The translations under genes were made by a program, and so were the position numbers. Below are positions 17,133 to 27,556 of a DNA stretch of 64,000 nucleotides, one piece after another. The stretch is from contig NZ_JACHBQ010000001.1 in NCBI RefSeq assembly GCF_014200405.1, positions 2,356,001 through 2,420,000 on the forward strand, read 5' to 3'. Below the pieces are notes generated by a model. It had not been told where the DNA came from. It saw nothing but the letters and a program-made list of their open reading frames with translations, and ran no database searches. Position 1 is the stretch's first letter. Every line of letters starts with the position of its first letter. Origin of the DNA: Cryobacterium roopkundense. GTDB lineage: Bacteria; Actinomycetota; Actinomycetes; Actinomycetales; Microbacteriaceae.

Positions 17133-17750
17133 ATGACACCAATCCCGGTTGGCTACCATGGCGTGATGCCCACTGCATCGTCGCCTGCCGCCTCCTCCCG
17201 CTCCGCATCGTCAACAATGGAGCGGCTCCTCGATGCCTTCGAGGAACTCCTCACTGACGGCGGCGAACGTTCGGCCACGCTCGGTGCCGTCGCGGCGGCG
17301 GCGGGAGTCTCCAAAGGCGGCCTGCTCTACCACTTCGCGTCGAAAGACGCCCTTATCGATGCCCAGCTGGCCCGGCTCGAAGTGCGGGCCGCGGAGGACA
17401 CCGAGAATATCCGCACCGCACCCGCTGGGCCGGTGGACTATCTCATCCGCAGTTCGGTGAACATGGGGAGCCCTCTGGACCGATCCTTCATAGCCACGAC
17501 GCGCCTGGCTCAGGGGCGTCACGAGCAGGCTATCGAAACTCTTGAGACCATCCGGAGGAAGTGGTTAACCGTCATCGAAGACAGTGTGGGAGACCACGAC
17601 ACGGCAGTGGCCATCATGCTGGTTAGCGACGGCCTGTACGGCAACTCGTCGCTGGCCGGGATGCCCTCCGCCCCCGCCGTCGAGGCGGGGGCGGAGGGCA
17701 TGGACCGGCTACTCACCGTTATCGCACGGCTCTATACCCGCGTCGGGTAG
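17133..17750 (+). CDS. TetR family regulator of the MFS exporter
   Basis: A regulator of 205 residues from ATG 17133, or 194 from ATG 17166. The helix-turn-helix is TLGAVAAAAGVSKGGLLYHF with SKDAL following. The frame is open further up to GTG 17040, but that start would place the operator inside the gene. The last part contains an 18-bp perfect inverted repeat within the coding sequence (17661-17701). It likely represses the divergent exporter and itself. It is convergent with serA, only 12 bp apart. Confidence 0.88.
   Translation: MTPIPVGYHGVMPTASSPAASSRSASSTMERLLDAFEELLTDGGERSATLGAVAAAAGVSKGGLLYHFASKDALIDAQLARLEVRAAEDTENIRTAPAGPVDYLIRSSVNMGSPLDRSFIATTRLAQGRHEQAIETLETIRRKWLTVIEDSVGDHDTAVAIMLVSDGLYGNSSLAGMPSAPAVEAGAEGMDRLLTVIARLYTRVG
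17661..17701. repeat. Perfect 18-bp inverted repeat inside the tetR coding region
   Basis: Arms ATGCCCTCCGCCCCCGCC and GGCGGGGGCGGAGGGCAT enclose GTCGA. It encodes MPSAPAVEAGAEGM. It would form a very stable hairpin in RNA, 49 nt before the tetR stop and about 60 bp from the convergent serA stop. Confidence 0.85.
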
Positions 17751-17762
17751 TCCGACGTTCGC

Positions 17763-19355
17763 CTACTCCGTGAGGTCGATCTCCACCATGATCTCGGCCG
17801 AAATGGCCTCGCGCACGGAGGCCAGCAGCCCGGCCGGCACCTCGGAGTCGACGGTCAGCACGCTCAGCGCCTTGCCGCCCGCTTCGTGGCGCGCGATCTG
17901 CATGCCGGCGATGTTGATCTCGGCGGCGCCGAATTCGCGGCCGTAGACAGCAACGATTCCCGGGCGGTCCGTGTAGAGCATCACGATCAGGTTCTTCGCG
18001 AAGGGAACCTCCACGTCGTAGCCGTTGATCTCGACGATCTTCTCGATCTGCTTCGTGCCAGTGAGGGTTCCCGAAACCGACACCTGCGATCCATCGGCGA
18101 GAGCGCCACGCAGGGTGATGATGTTACGGTACTCCGGCGATTCCGGGTCGGTGAGCAGGCGCACGGTCACGCCACGCTGTTCGGCGAGCAGCGGCGCGTT
18201 CACATACGAGACGGTTTCACTCACGACGTTCGTGAAGATCCCCTTGAGCGCGGCGAGCTTGAGAACGCTCACGTCGAACTCGACGAGTTCGCCTCGAACC
18301 TCGATGTCGACGCTCGTGAGCGGGCTGTGCGCCGCGATGCCCGAGAACACCTGGCCGAGCTTTTCAACGAGGGGAATGCCCGGTCGCACGTACGGGTCGA
18401 TGACGCCGCCGGCAACGTTGACAGCGTCGGGAACGAGCTCGCCGGAGAGAGCGAGGCGCACGGACTTGGCCACTGAAACGCCGGCCTTCTCCTGTGCCTC
18501 GTCGGTGGAGGCACCGAGGTGCGGTGTCGTGATGATGTTCTCGAGCCCGAGCAGGCGAGAATCGGTGGGCGGTTCGCTCACGAAGACGTCGAGTCCGGCA
18601 CCGGCGATGGTTCCCGCCGTCAGAGCGTCGAAGAGCGCGTCCTCATCGATCAGTCCACCGCGAGCCACGTTGATGACGAAGGCCGTCGGCTTCATGAGGG
18701 CGAGCTGCTCTGCCCCGATCATGCCAGTGGTCTCCGGCGTCTTCGGCATGTGAATGGTGACGAAGTCGGACTTCTGAAGGAGTTCCTCGAGAGACACCGG
18801 AGTAACGCCGAGCTGCTGGGCGCGTGCCGACGTGATGTAGGGATCGTAGGCGATCACGTTTGTGCCGAAGGCCTGCATTCGTGCCGTGATGAGCGCGCCG
18901 ATACGGCCGAGCCCGATGATGCCGATGGTCTTCTCGTAGAGTTCGACGCCGGTGTACTTGGAACGCTTCCACTGGCCGTCGGCCAGCGCGCCGCTCGCGG
19001 CCGGGATGTGACGGGCCAGGCTCAGAATGTGGCCAACCGTCAGCTCGGCGGCCGAGATGATGTTGGATGTCGGGGCGTTGACCACCATGACACCGGCCGC
19101 GGTCGCGGCCTTGATATCCACGTTGTCGAGGCCTACGCCCGCTCGGGCGATGACCTTCAGCATTGGTGCAGCCTTGATGGCCTCGGCATCCATTTTCGTG
19201 GCAGAACGAACCAGAACGGCGTGCGCGGTGGCCAACTCGGCGAAAAGCGCGGAGCGATCCGTGCCATCGACGTGGTGGATGTCAAAGTCGGGCCCGAGGG
19301 CATCGACAGTGGCGGGGGAAAGTTCTTCGGCGATCACAACTACGGGCTTCGACAC
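17763..19355 (-). CDS. serA: D-3-phosphoglycerate dehydrogenase
   Basis: A 530-residue enzyme of the long type: substrate and NAD domains (GLGRIGALITARM dinucleotide motif near 150), ARGGLIDEDALF, then an intervening domain and a C-terminal ACT domain (VLYTDRPGIVAVYGREFGAA) that binds serine in feedback control. It makes the first committed step of serine synthesis. The start is GTG 19355, preceded by AAGGAA. Monocistronic by context. Confidence 0.96.
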   Translation of the reverse strand: MSKPVVVIAEELSPATVDALGPDFDIHHVDGTDRSALFAELATAHAVLVRSATKMDAEAIKAAPMLKVIARAGVGLDNVDIKAATAAGVMVVNAPTSNIISAAELTVGHILSLARHIPAASGALADGQWKRSKYTGVELYEKTIGIIGLGRIGALITARMQAFGTNVIAYDPYITSARAQQLGVTPVSLEELLQKSDFVTIHMPKTPETTGMIGAEQLALMKPTAFVINVARGGLIDEDALFDALTAGTIAGAGLDVFVSEPPTDSRLLGLENIITTPHLGASTDEAQEKAGVSVAKSVRLALSGELVPDAVNVAGGVIDPYVRPGIPLVEKLGQVFSGIAAHSPLTSVDIEVRGELVEFDVSVLKLAALKGIFTNVVSETVSYVNAPLLAEQRGVTVRLLTDPESPEYRNIITLRGALADGSQVSVSGTLTGTKQIEKIVEINGYDVEVPFAKNLIVMLYTDRPGIVAVYGREFGAAEINIAGMQIARHEAGGKALSVLTVDSEVPAGLLASVREAISAEIMVEIDLTE

Positions 19356-19443
19356 TAAATCGGTTCCTTAGAATGCATAGATTGGTTGTTGGCGCGACCA
19401 AGGGCACCAAACACAGTCAGCCTACTGGCTGCAGAATAGGCGG

Positions 19444-19839
19444 ATGAGCACCATGACGTTTCTTGACCTTCAGTTCGCCCTGCGAATCCTGCTTGCCATC
19501 GTCTTCATCGGCGCCGGCATCACGCACTTCCGGCCGGCCGTGCAGCGCACCATGGCGGCCATGATCCCGCCACGGCTGCGCGTCGCCGGGCCGGCCAATC
19601 CACGGAATCTCGTGATCTTCACCGGTGTCTGCGAGATCGCCGGTGGGCTCGGGCTGCTGGTGCCCGCCACGGCAGCGCTGGCCGGCGTCGCCCTCATCGT
19701 CTTTCTCGCGGCTGTCTTTCCCGCCAATGCCTACGCGGCCGCCCACAAAAAGCGTTTCGGCCGGGTGGCGATCCCCTTCTGGCCGCGGCTGATCGCCCAG
19801 CTCGTGCTGATGGCGCTCATCGTGCTCGCGATTCTCTAA
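19444..19839 (+). CDS. DoxX family membrane protein
   Basis: 131 residues with four hydrophobic helices. ITHFRPAVQRTMAAMIPP after helix 1 and GVCEIAGGLGLLVP in helix 2 are typical of DoxX/DUF4267-like small membrane proteins. The exact role is unknown. Its end overlaps the convergent membrane protein gene by 4 bp. Two in-frame ATGs (19444 and 19453) are available. Confidence 0.8.
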   Translation: MSTMTFLDLQFALRILLAIVFIGAGITHFRPAVQRTMAAMIPPRLRVAGPANPRNLVIFTGVCEIAGGLGLLVPATAALAGVALIVFLAAVFPANAYAAAHKKRFGRVAIPFWPRLIAQLVLMALIVLAIL

Positions 19840-20192
19840 ACGAGCAGACGCCCCAACCCCATGACGAAGACGTCGAGGGACAGGGCAGCGGATGCGCACA
19901 GGCCCACGCCGTAGAGCAGCACCTGCCCGAGCGGGGCTCGGGCGCGTCCGAGCCAGAACGCGCCGGCGAAAAGCACGACGGGAACGATGATGGCCCCGAT
20001 GAGCACGACCCAGCCGAAGGCGCTGAATTGCGTGTCGAGGCTCTGCACAGTGCTCAGGAGGCCCACGAGGTTTCCGACGGCCTCCCACACGTCGTAGGCA
20101 TAGAACAGCCCGAAGAGCACCGCAATTGTCACTGCCAGCCAGGCAGGAGTGCGTCGCCGGGTTGCGAGGGCCGTCTCGGTGACGTCGGTCAT
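19836..20192 (-). CDS. Small four-helix membrane protein, function unknown
   Basis: 118 residues from ATG 20192: a short polar head (MTDVTETALATRRRTPAW) and four hydrophobic stretches. No family recognised. The start overlaps the stop of the upstream gene (20189) by 4 bp as ATGA, so the two are translated in tandem. Both look like partners in one membrane unit. Confidence 0.7.
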   Translation of the reverse strand: MTDVTETALATRRRTPAWLAVTIAVLFGLFYAYDVWEAVGNLVGLLSTVQSLDTQFSAFGWVVLIGAIIVPVVLFAGAFWLGRARAPLGQVLLYGVGLCASAALSLDVFVMGLGRLLV

Positions 20193-20677
20193 GCGTTCCC
20201 TCCCAGGAGCAGGGGCAGCGGCGCGAGCACGACGACCCCGATCAGCAACCATGTCAGGCGCAGGCGCGGCCGGTCGTTGGTGAGCCAGAACGATGTTGCG
20301 AACCACACGATCGGGGCCGCGACGGCGAGCCAGGTTCCGAGCGAGAACATGAAGGTGGCGACGGGATCAGTGCTGGCCGGGGTGACGATCCTGCCTGCTC
20401 CGATGAACCAGCCGATCGTGTAGAGCAGGTAGACCCCGGCCAGAATCCCCATGAACACCAGAGCGGCTGAACCGGCGAAGTCGGGAGCGGCCGCATCCGA
20501 TGTCCTCGGCTCTTCGGCATCCGGTTCTGTGACTGCCGCGTGGGTATTCTCAACCTGCTCGGTGGAGTGCGGGATCGACCAGCCTTCGACCAACTGCGGC
20601 TCGACGGACCCGGGCGTGAGCGTGGGGTCGTCGTCACCGCCCCAGCTCAACGCGTCGTTGTCCCGGTTGGATGTCAT
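20189..20677 (-). CDS. Membrane protein with acidic N-terminal tail, function unknown
   Basis: 162 residues from ATG 20677. The first 75 or so are acidic and disordered-looking (DDDPTLTPGSVEPQL, EPDAEEPRTSDAAAPD), followed by three hydrophobic helices (from FAGSAALVFMGILAGVYLLY onward). It is coupled by ATGA overlap to the next small membrane protein. Proteins of this form are widespread and uncharacterised in Microbacteriaceae. Confidence 0.7.
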   Translation of the reverse strand: MTSNRDNDALSWGGDDDPTLTPGSVEPQLVEGWSIPHSTEQVENTHAAVTEPDAEEPRTSDAAAPDFAGSAALVFMGILAGVYLLYTIGWFIGAGRIVTPASTDPVATFMFSLGTWLAVAAPIVWFATSFWLTNDRPRLRLTWLLIGVVVLAPLPLLLGGNA

Positions 20678-20725
20678 TGCTCCAGAATATCCCACCCTCA
20701 TCCGTACCGGGTCGAGTGAGCGCTG

Positions 20726-22024
20726 CTAGCCGAAAAGCGGCTTGACCGCCGTGATCAACTGCTGGATCCCGAGCGCGATGAAGAGCAGTGCACAGACGCT
20801 GAGCGCAATGTTCGTGGGCAGCTTGTTTTTCCACTCGACAGGGATCCGTTTCCCATTGAGCAGCCCCAGCAGGGTGATCGCGAGGAAGGGCATGAAGAGC
20901 GAGCCGAGCACACCGTAGGCGAGGATGAGTCCGATCGGCTGGCCGAGCAGGAACAGGATCATCGGTGGAAAAGTGAGCCAGAGCAGGTAGAACTTGAAGT
21001 ACTTGCCACCCACGCGCGTGTCGGGGTGGCCCGAGGCCTTGCCTCGCATGTTGCCCCAGAAATCCGCGAACATCAGGCTCACGCCGTTCCACACGCCGAT
21101 GATCGACGAGAAGGATGCCGCCCAGAATCCGACAAGGAACCCGGTTCCCACCACGACGCCGTACTTGTCATTGAGAACCGTCGACAGGTCGACGAGGCCT
21201 TTGTCTCCAGCACTCAGGGTGATGCCGGCCGCACTGACGACCTCGGCGCCGACCACGAGCATGGCGATCACGAAGATACCGGTCATGACGTACGCCATAC
21301 GGTTGTCGATGCGCATGACCTTCATCCAGCGCGGCGTCGACCAGCCTTTTTCTCGCAGCCAGTAACCGTAGGCCGCAAGCGTGATGGTGCCGCCCACGCC
21401 GCCGGCCAGTGCGAGCGTGTAGAGCACACCGCCTTCGGGAATGATGGGCACGAGACCGGCGATCATAGCCGGGAAGTCGGGAACGGCGATGACCGCGAGC
21501 CCGACGACTGTGACGAACATGATGCCTACGAGCACCGCCGTGATCTTCTCGAAGATGGCGTAGCGGCCGAACCACACCATGGTGAGGCCGGCGAGTCCCA
21601 TGAGAATGGCCCACACGGGAAGTGGCAGGGCAGGGAAGAGAGCGGCGAGGGGAAGGGCCGCAGACGACATCGCTGTGGCACCGTAGACGAAGCCCCAGAG
21701 CATGATGTACGGCCCGAAGTACCAGGTGGTCCATTTGCCGAGCGACCGCCAGCCCTCGAAGATCGTCTTACCCGTTGCGAGGGTGTAGCGTCCAGCGCCT
21801 TCGACGAGCACGATCTTCAGAACGACGCCCAGGATGACGGCCCACAGCAGGCCGTAACCGTAGCGCGAACCGGCCACGAGCGTCGCGACCATGTCGGCCG
21901 CGCCCACTCCGGTGGCGGCAACCACCAGTCCCGGACCGACTATTTTCCATTTCGGAGCGGGTCCATCGCTGAGAGCCGGATCGGCGACAGCAAGGCCGTC
22001 TCCGGAATTATTGTGTGAACTCAT
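20726..22024 (-). CDS. NRAMP-family-like metal transporter lacking the canonical metal motif
   Basis: A 432-residue protein with about 11 membrane helices and the overall NRAMP/SLC11 fold pattern (KWKIVGPGLVVAATGVGAAD at the start). The diagnostic helix 1 DPGN is absent; the position reads ATGVGAADM. Helix 6 lacks the MPHN-type Met-His and reads TITLAAYGYWL. Classical Mn/Fe binding therefore looks impossible, and another ion or solute, or Mg as in NRAMP-related magnesium transporters, should be considered. ATG 22024 is preferred over upstream starts because the hydrophilic leader then begins at MSSHNNSGDG. Confidence 0.8.
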   Translation of the reverse strand: MSSHNNSGDGLAVADPALSDGPAPKWKIVGPGLVVAATGVGAADMVATLVAGSRYGYGLLWAVILGVVLKIVLVEGAGRYTLATGKTIFEGWRSLGKWTTWYFGPYIMLWGFVYGATAMSSAALPLAALFPALPLPVWAILMGLAGLTMVWFGRYAIFEKITAVLVGIMFVTVVGLAVIAVPDFPAMIAGLVPIIPEGGVLYTLALAGGVGGTITLAAYGYWLREKGWSTPRWMKVMRIDNRMAYVMTGIFVIAMLVVGAEVVSAAGITLSAGDKGLVDLSTVLNDKYGVVVGTGFLVGFWAASFSSIIGVWNGVSLMFADFWGNMRGKASGHPDTRVGGKYFKFYLLWLTFPPMILFLLGQPIGLILAYGVLGSLFMPFLAITLLGLLNGKRIPVEWKNKLPTNIALSVCALLFIALGIQQLITAVKPLFG

Positions 22025-22203
22025 GGTGCGGCTGTTCCTGACGGCATTGTGAGGCGGATGGCCCCCCACCGCTGCAGGTGTGGCAATGCTGTGCATCCGG
22101 GCACAGGACCTCGGCACGGACCGAATCCGTGCACTGGCGCCAGTCTACGTGCACAATTTTGGGGCCGAGTTCGCTCTGGTCGAGCCCGCGCCCCCCTGCG
22201 CCG

Positions 22204-23520
22204 TCAACCCACCAGGGTGAAGGCCCCCGATCGGGACACTCCGTCGTAGCCACCCTCGGGCGGCGGGAGGGCGAAGAGCGCGCCGATGGTCGGCGCGACG
22301 TCAACCGTGCGGGCGGGGTCCGAGAGCACTCTCCTCGGCCCCACCCGGTCGCTGCCACCCGTGATGAAGAACGGGATTGGCTCGGTCGCCGGATGCCCGT
22401 GATTACCGGGTATCGGGTTCGCCACAACGGTCGGATCGGAGAACCGCCACCCCGCTCGGCAATAGACCACGAGGTCGCCCGCCTCCACCCCCAAGCGCAA
22501 CTCCGAGGGATCGGCGATGGACAACACCCCGGGATGCGCCAGGACAAGATCACGCACGGAGGCGAGCGCTGCGGTGCGAGTTTCCGCAGCACCGACCCAG
22601 TACAGCAGGTCGGCCCCGCCATTCTGTCCAATCACAATGTTGTCGCGAAGCTCGGGCTGGCCCGAGAGAATCTGGTCCACTGAGATGACGTTGGTCGGAA
22701 TCGACCAGTCCATCGAGTGGTCGGCGAGGACTATCAGCACACTGCTCGACCACCGGTCGGTGGCAACGAGATGATCGACGAATCGCCCCACCTGATGGTC
22801 CGCAGAGGCCAGCGCGGCCGTGCGTGCCGCGCGCAGCGTGGTGCCCGTCACGTCGGAATGACCCACCCTGTCGACGTCGCCCAAGTTCGTGAAGACCAGG
22901 TCGGGATCGGCGGAGTCAACCATGGCGATCAGAGCGTCCATGGTGAACTGATCCGGGGCGTGGTCGGTGATAGGGACGAGGGGTGATGGCTCCCACCGAT
23001 AAGTGGCCCGTTCACCGAAGATGCCGAACAGGTATGCCTTACTCAACACGGACCCCGTGGTTCGACCGGTTTCCCGGAGTCGTTCGAGCAGAGTTGGGAA
23101 TCGGAGATCGGTCGGCCGATCAAGGTCGCGCACGACGCCCTCCGCCCTGTCGTAGACGGCGTTCGCCGAAACTCCGGAGCGGTCGGGGCGCACGCCCGTC
23201 ATCATCATCACGTGGTTCGGGATAGTCTCCATGATCGGCAGCGACCTGGCCGCGGGAAAATTCGTTCCCCCAGTGCGTAGCTCGTGCAACCGAGGGGTGA
23301 GGTGTGTGGTGATCTCATCGGGCCTGCACCCGTCGACAACCAGCACGTACACCCGCGTGCGAGACCCCGGCACGGCCTCCGCTGTTGCTGCAGTCGGCGC
23401 CACGGCCCACACCGCGCCGGGAGCGGCAGACAACAGCACAGCGGCGCCCGTCCCGATGGCGATCCTCAGGAATTGACGACGATCCGTTGCCGCCGACCCC
23501 GCGCCGGGCAGCGGCGTCAC
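22204..23520 (-). CDS. Tat-exported alkaline phosphatase superfamily protein (phosphodiesterase-like)
   Basis: 438 residues from GTG 23520. A twin-arginine signal (DRRQFLRIAIGTGAAVLLSA, about 14-33) leads into a type I phosphodiesterase/nucleotide pyrophosphatase domain. VYVLVVDGCRPDEI gives the first metal Asp, and PIMETIPNHVMMMTG has the Thr nucleophile region. NLGDVDRVGHSD, LADHSMD and GNHGHP supply further metal ligands. The GTG overlaps the phoD stop as GTGA, so translation is coupled. Both exported phosphatases probably scavenge phosphate from organic esters. Confidence 0.87.
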   Translation of the reverse strand: MTPLPGAGSAATDRRQFLRIAIGTGAAVLLSAAPGAVWAVAPTAATAEAVPGSRTRVYVLVVDGCRPDEITTHLTPRLHELRTGGTNFPAARSLPIMETIPNHVMMMTGVRPDRSGVSANAVYDRAEGVVRDLDRPTDLRFPTLLERLRETGRTTGSVLSKAYLFGIFGERATYRWEPSPLVPITDHAPDQFTMDALIAMVDSADPDLVFTNLGDVDRVGHSDVTGTTLRAARTAALASADHQVGRFVDHLVATDRWSSSVLIVLADHSMDWSIPTNVISVDQILSGQPELRDNIVIGQNGGADLLYWVGAAETRTAALASVRDLVLAHPGVLSIADPSELRLGVEAGDLVVYCRAGWRFSDPTVVANPIPGNHGHPATEPIPFFITGGSDRVGPRRVLSDPARTVDVAPTIGALFALPPPEGGYDGVSRSGAFTLVG

Positions 23521-25184
23521 AGCCCCGCTCCCCGGTCCGCTCCGACGCGTTCCGTGACCGAACGGGTTCCGGCCAGCACCTGCCACGAAGTTGAGAGTGC
23601 ACTAGTCGATGCCGGGCTCGTGCGCTCCGCGAGCACGTACCAGTCCATCGTCACGGCGGCGGGTGTGATATCCAGAACGGAGTACCCATGCGAGTCGAAG
23701 TCGAGGTACTTGACGTGTGGATTCGCTATCTTGAAGGCCTCTTCCACGGCGACCGATGCCGTTCCCGCCGGCACGCCGAGGATGTCATCCAGGTTGTCGC
23801 TGGTCACAGACGTGCAGACGAGCTCGGCGGCGACGGATGCCCCGGTCGTCGGGTACGTCAGCGGATCCGCTGGCACGTCGCAGGCCCACCCGGAGTGGAT
23901 GTCACCGGTCAGGAATACGGCGTCCACAATGGCGTGGTCGCGCAAATGGCCGACCACCCGGCTTCGGTCCGCCGTGTACCCGTCCCACTGATCGACGTTG
24001 TAGGGTACTCCGTCGATCGTTGTGGCGCCCAGGAGCTTCTGGGCGCCGCCGATCTGGGCGGCCGACAGCGTGGAGGGAAAGCGCACTGGTGTGATCATGA
24101 CGGGGTTACCCACGAGCTTCCACTGGGTGGTCGCGGCTGAGAGGCCATCGAGCAGCCAATCCATCTGAGCGGCCCCCGTGATGGTGCGCTCGGGGCTGGA
24201 AACGGACGGATCGGCAACGCTCGCGGCCTGTTGACTGCGGTAGGTGCGCAGATCGAGCATCGAGACGCTGGCGAGCGTGCCGAAGGAGAAACGACGGTAC
24301 AGCTGGCCGCGGGGTTCAAAACGCACGGGCATCCACTCGGCGTAGGCCTGTTGGGAAGCGGCCTGCCGCGCGCTCCACGCGCCCTCCACGCCCTCCGTGT
24401 GATTCTCCGCTCCCCCTGACCATGCGTCGTTGGCGAACTCGTGGTCATCCCACGTCACGATGAACCCTACTGCAGCGTGCAGGGCCTGCAGATCGGGGTC
24501 CTGCTTGTACTGCGCGTGGCGACGGCGATAGTGCTCCAACGTGGTCATCTCGATCGCGGGATCGTGAGGTCGCACGACCACGTCGCGCGCCTGGTACTCG
24601 CCTGGCGCGTATTCGTACAGGTAGTCGCCGAGGTGCAGAACCACGTCGAGGTCGCCACGGTCCGCCAAATGCCGGTAGGCGGTGAAATAACCGGCCTGCA
24701 GGTTGGCGCACGAGACGATGCCGATACGGAGACGGTCGATGCGGGTGTCTGCCGCGGGGGCGGTGCGGGTGCGGCCCGTGGCCGATTGCGCCCCGGCACA
24801 CCGGAATCGATACCAGTAGTTCGTGCCCGGATTCAGGCCCGCCACGGCAACCTTGACGGTGTGGTCACGTTCCGGGCCGGTCGGCGTCTGCCCTCGTGCG
24901 GTGATGCGCTGGAACCCCGAGTCCTCCGCGACCTCCCAGTCCACGGCCACGGCAGGCCCTACTCCGGAACCGGGGATCGCTGCGAGGGTCGGCGTCACCC
25001 GGGTCCACAGCAGCACGCCGTCGGGAAGGGGATCACCGGATGCCACACCGTGGTGGAATCCGGTGGAATCCCGTCCCGTCAGTGTCGCCGCACGGGCCGG
25101 GCCGTTGCCCGCTGACGCGGTCGCGGCGCCCGCAAGGATGAATACGCCGGCGGAAAACAGGTCGCGTCGGGTGAAAGAATTCAT
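23517..25184 (-). CDS. phoD: PhoD-like alkaline phosphatase / phosphodiesterase, Tat-exported
   Basis: A 555-residue enzyme. The N-terminus MNSFTRRDLFSAGVFILAGA is a twin-arginine signal. The PhoD N-domain (FHHGVASGDPLPDGVLLWTR) is followed by the metallophosphatase core with CANLQAGYFTAYRHLAD, LHLGDYLYEY, VTWDDHEFANDAW and FLTGDIHSGWACD. These enzymes hydrolyse phosphodiesters such as teichoic acid or phospholipid outside the cell. It is the first gene of a two-gene unit with the next phosphatase. No PHO box was identified. Confidence 0.92.
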   Translation of the reverse strand: MNSFTRRDLFSAGVFILAGAATASAGNGPARAATLTGRDSTGFHHGVASGDPLPDGVLLWTRVTPTLAAIPGSGVGPAVAVDWEVAEDSGFQRITARGQTPTGPERDHTVKVAVAGLNPGTNYWYRFRCAGAQSATGRTRTAPAADTRIDRLRIGIVSCANLQAGYFTAYRHLADRGDLDVVLHLGDYLYEYAPGEYQARDVVVRPHDPAIEMTTLEHYRRRHAQYKQDPDLQALHAAVGFIVTWDDHEFANDAWSGGAENHTEGVEGAWSARQAASQQAYAEWMPVRFEPRGQLYRRFSFGTLASVSMLDLRTYRSQQAASVADPSVSSPERTITGAAQMDWLLDGLSAATTQWKLVGNPVMITPVRFPSTLSAAQIGGAQKLLGATTIDGVPYNVDQWDGYTADRSRVVGHLRDHAIVDAVFLTGDIHSGWACDVPADPLTYPTTGASVAAELVCTSVTSDNLDDILGVPAGTASVAVEEAFKIANPHVKYLDFDSHGYSVLDITPAAVTMDWYVLAERTSPASTSALSTSWQVLAGTRSVTERVGADRGAGL

Positions 25185-25236
25185 GCCCCCAGTATGGGGG
25201 GCTCCGTGGTTTCCCCCTGACGAACGAAGCCTTTGT

Positions 25237-25881
25237 TCACCGGCTGTTCAGCTCGCTCTGACCTCGAATTTCCCGACAAACGAAGAAGACCCAGCCGAGG
25301 ATTCCGACGAGGCAGATCCGTTCGGCGAGCCCGAGCATGCCCGGGGCCGCCACGATGGTCAGGCCGAGAAAAGCGAGGCCGGCCAGGCCCACGGCGGTAA
25401 AACCGACTGCAGCGCCGCGGCCGCCGGACAGCGATCCGCTGCGCCAGAGCCATCCCGTCAGCGTCGTGATTCCCGCCAAAGCCGCCAGGAATCCGACGGT
25501 CGCGACAGTGAGATGTACGGCTCCCGCAGCCGTGTGGGCGACCAGTCCTGCTTCACCATCGGGGTGAACGTCCGTGGGGAAAAAGGCGAGCACGGCCGAA
25601 CACAGTCCGCCGAACCCGAACAACACCAGCCCCGATCGGCGCAGCGGTCCGCCTCCGGTCAGCCCTGCGAGCGCCCCTACGGCACACGCGGAGGTCACGG
25701 CCCTGCCCAGAAAGTTGACGTTCATGATCCACCCGAATGGGCCGACGGCGAGGTTGCTTTCAGCGTCGCTTATCGGGCTGTAGTGCGGGGGAAGGAATTG
25801 CAACACGGTATCGACGACCGCGTACCCGGCCGCACCGATCATGGCGGCCGTGGCGTATGTTCGTCGGCTGATTCTCGGCAC
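25237..25881 (-). CDS. DUF998 family membrane protein
   Basis: A 214-residue protein with about six membrane helices. The first loop HYSPISDAESNLAVGPFGWI followed by MNVNF is the DUF998 signature. GTG 25881 is chosen over the upstream TTG because a GGAAAGG site is then well spaced. Function unknown. It lies 52 bp upstream of phoD on the same strand, so it could share a transcript with the phosphatases. Confidence 0.82.
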   Translation of the reverse strand: MPRISRRTYATAAMIGAAGYAVVDTVLQFLPPHYSPISDAESNLAVGPFGWIMNVNFLGRAVTSACAVGALAGLTGGGPLRRSGLVLFGFGGLCSAVLAFFPTDVHPDGEAGLVAHTAAGAVHLTVATVGFLAALAGITTLTGWLWRSGSLSGGRGAAVGFTAVGLAGLAFLGLTIVAAPGMLGLAERICLVGILGWVFFVCREIRGQSELNSR

Positions 25882-25912
25882 GGACAACCTTTCCGGGATG
25901 ACCTTCCCGTTC

Positions 25913-25955
25913 CTTAAAAGAAAGGACGGGACCGATCTCGTGAATCGGCCCCGCC
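25913..25955 (-). terminator. Terminator after ilvC
   Basis: On the minus strand GGGGCCGAT - TCACGAG - ATCGGTCCC forms a hairpin, followed by GTCCTTTCTTTT. It is placed 17 bp after the ilvC stop and ends the ilvDBNC operon. Confidence 0.75.
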
Positions 25956-25971
25956 CCTGTGGTTGTGCTGG

Positions 25972-27554
<1,583 letters not shown>

Positions 27555-27556
27555 GG

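Noticed and set aside
21026..22018. 330-codon plus-strand frame opposite the NRAMP-like gene
   Set aside because: The composition is an Arg/His/Asp-rich mirror of a hydrophobic protein and there is no recognisable domain.
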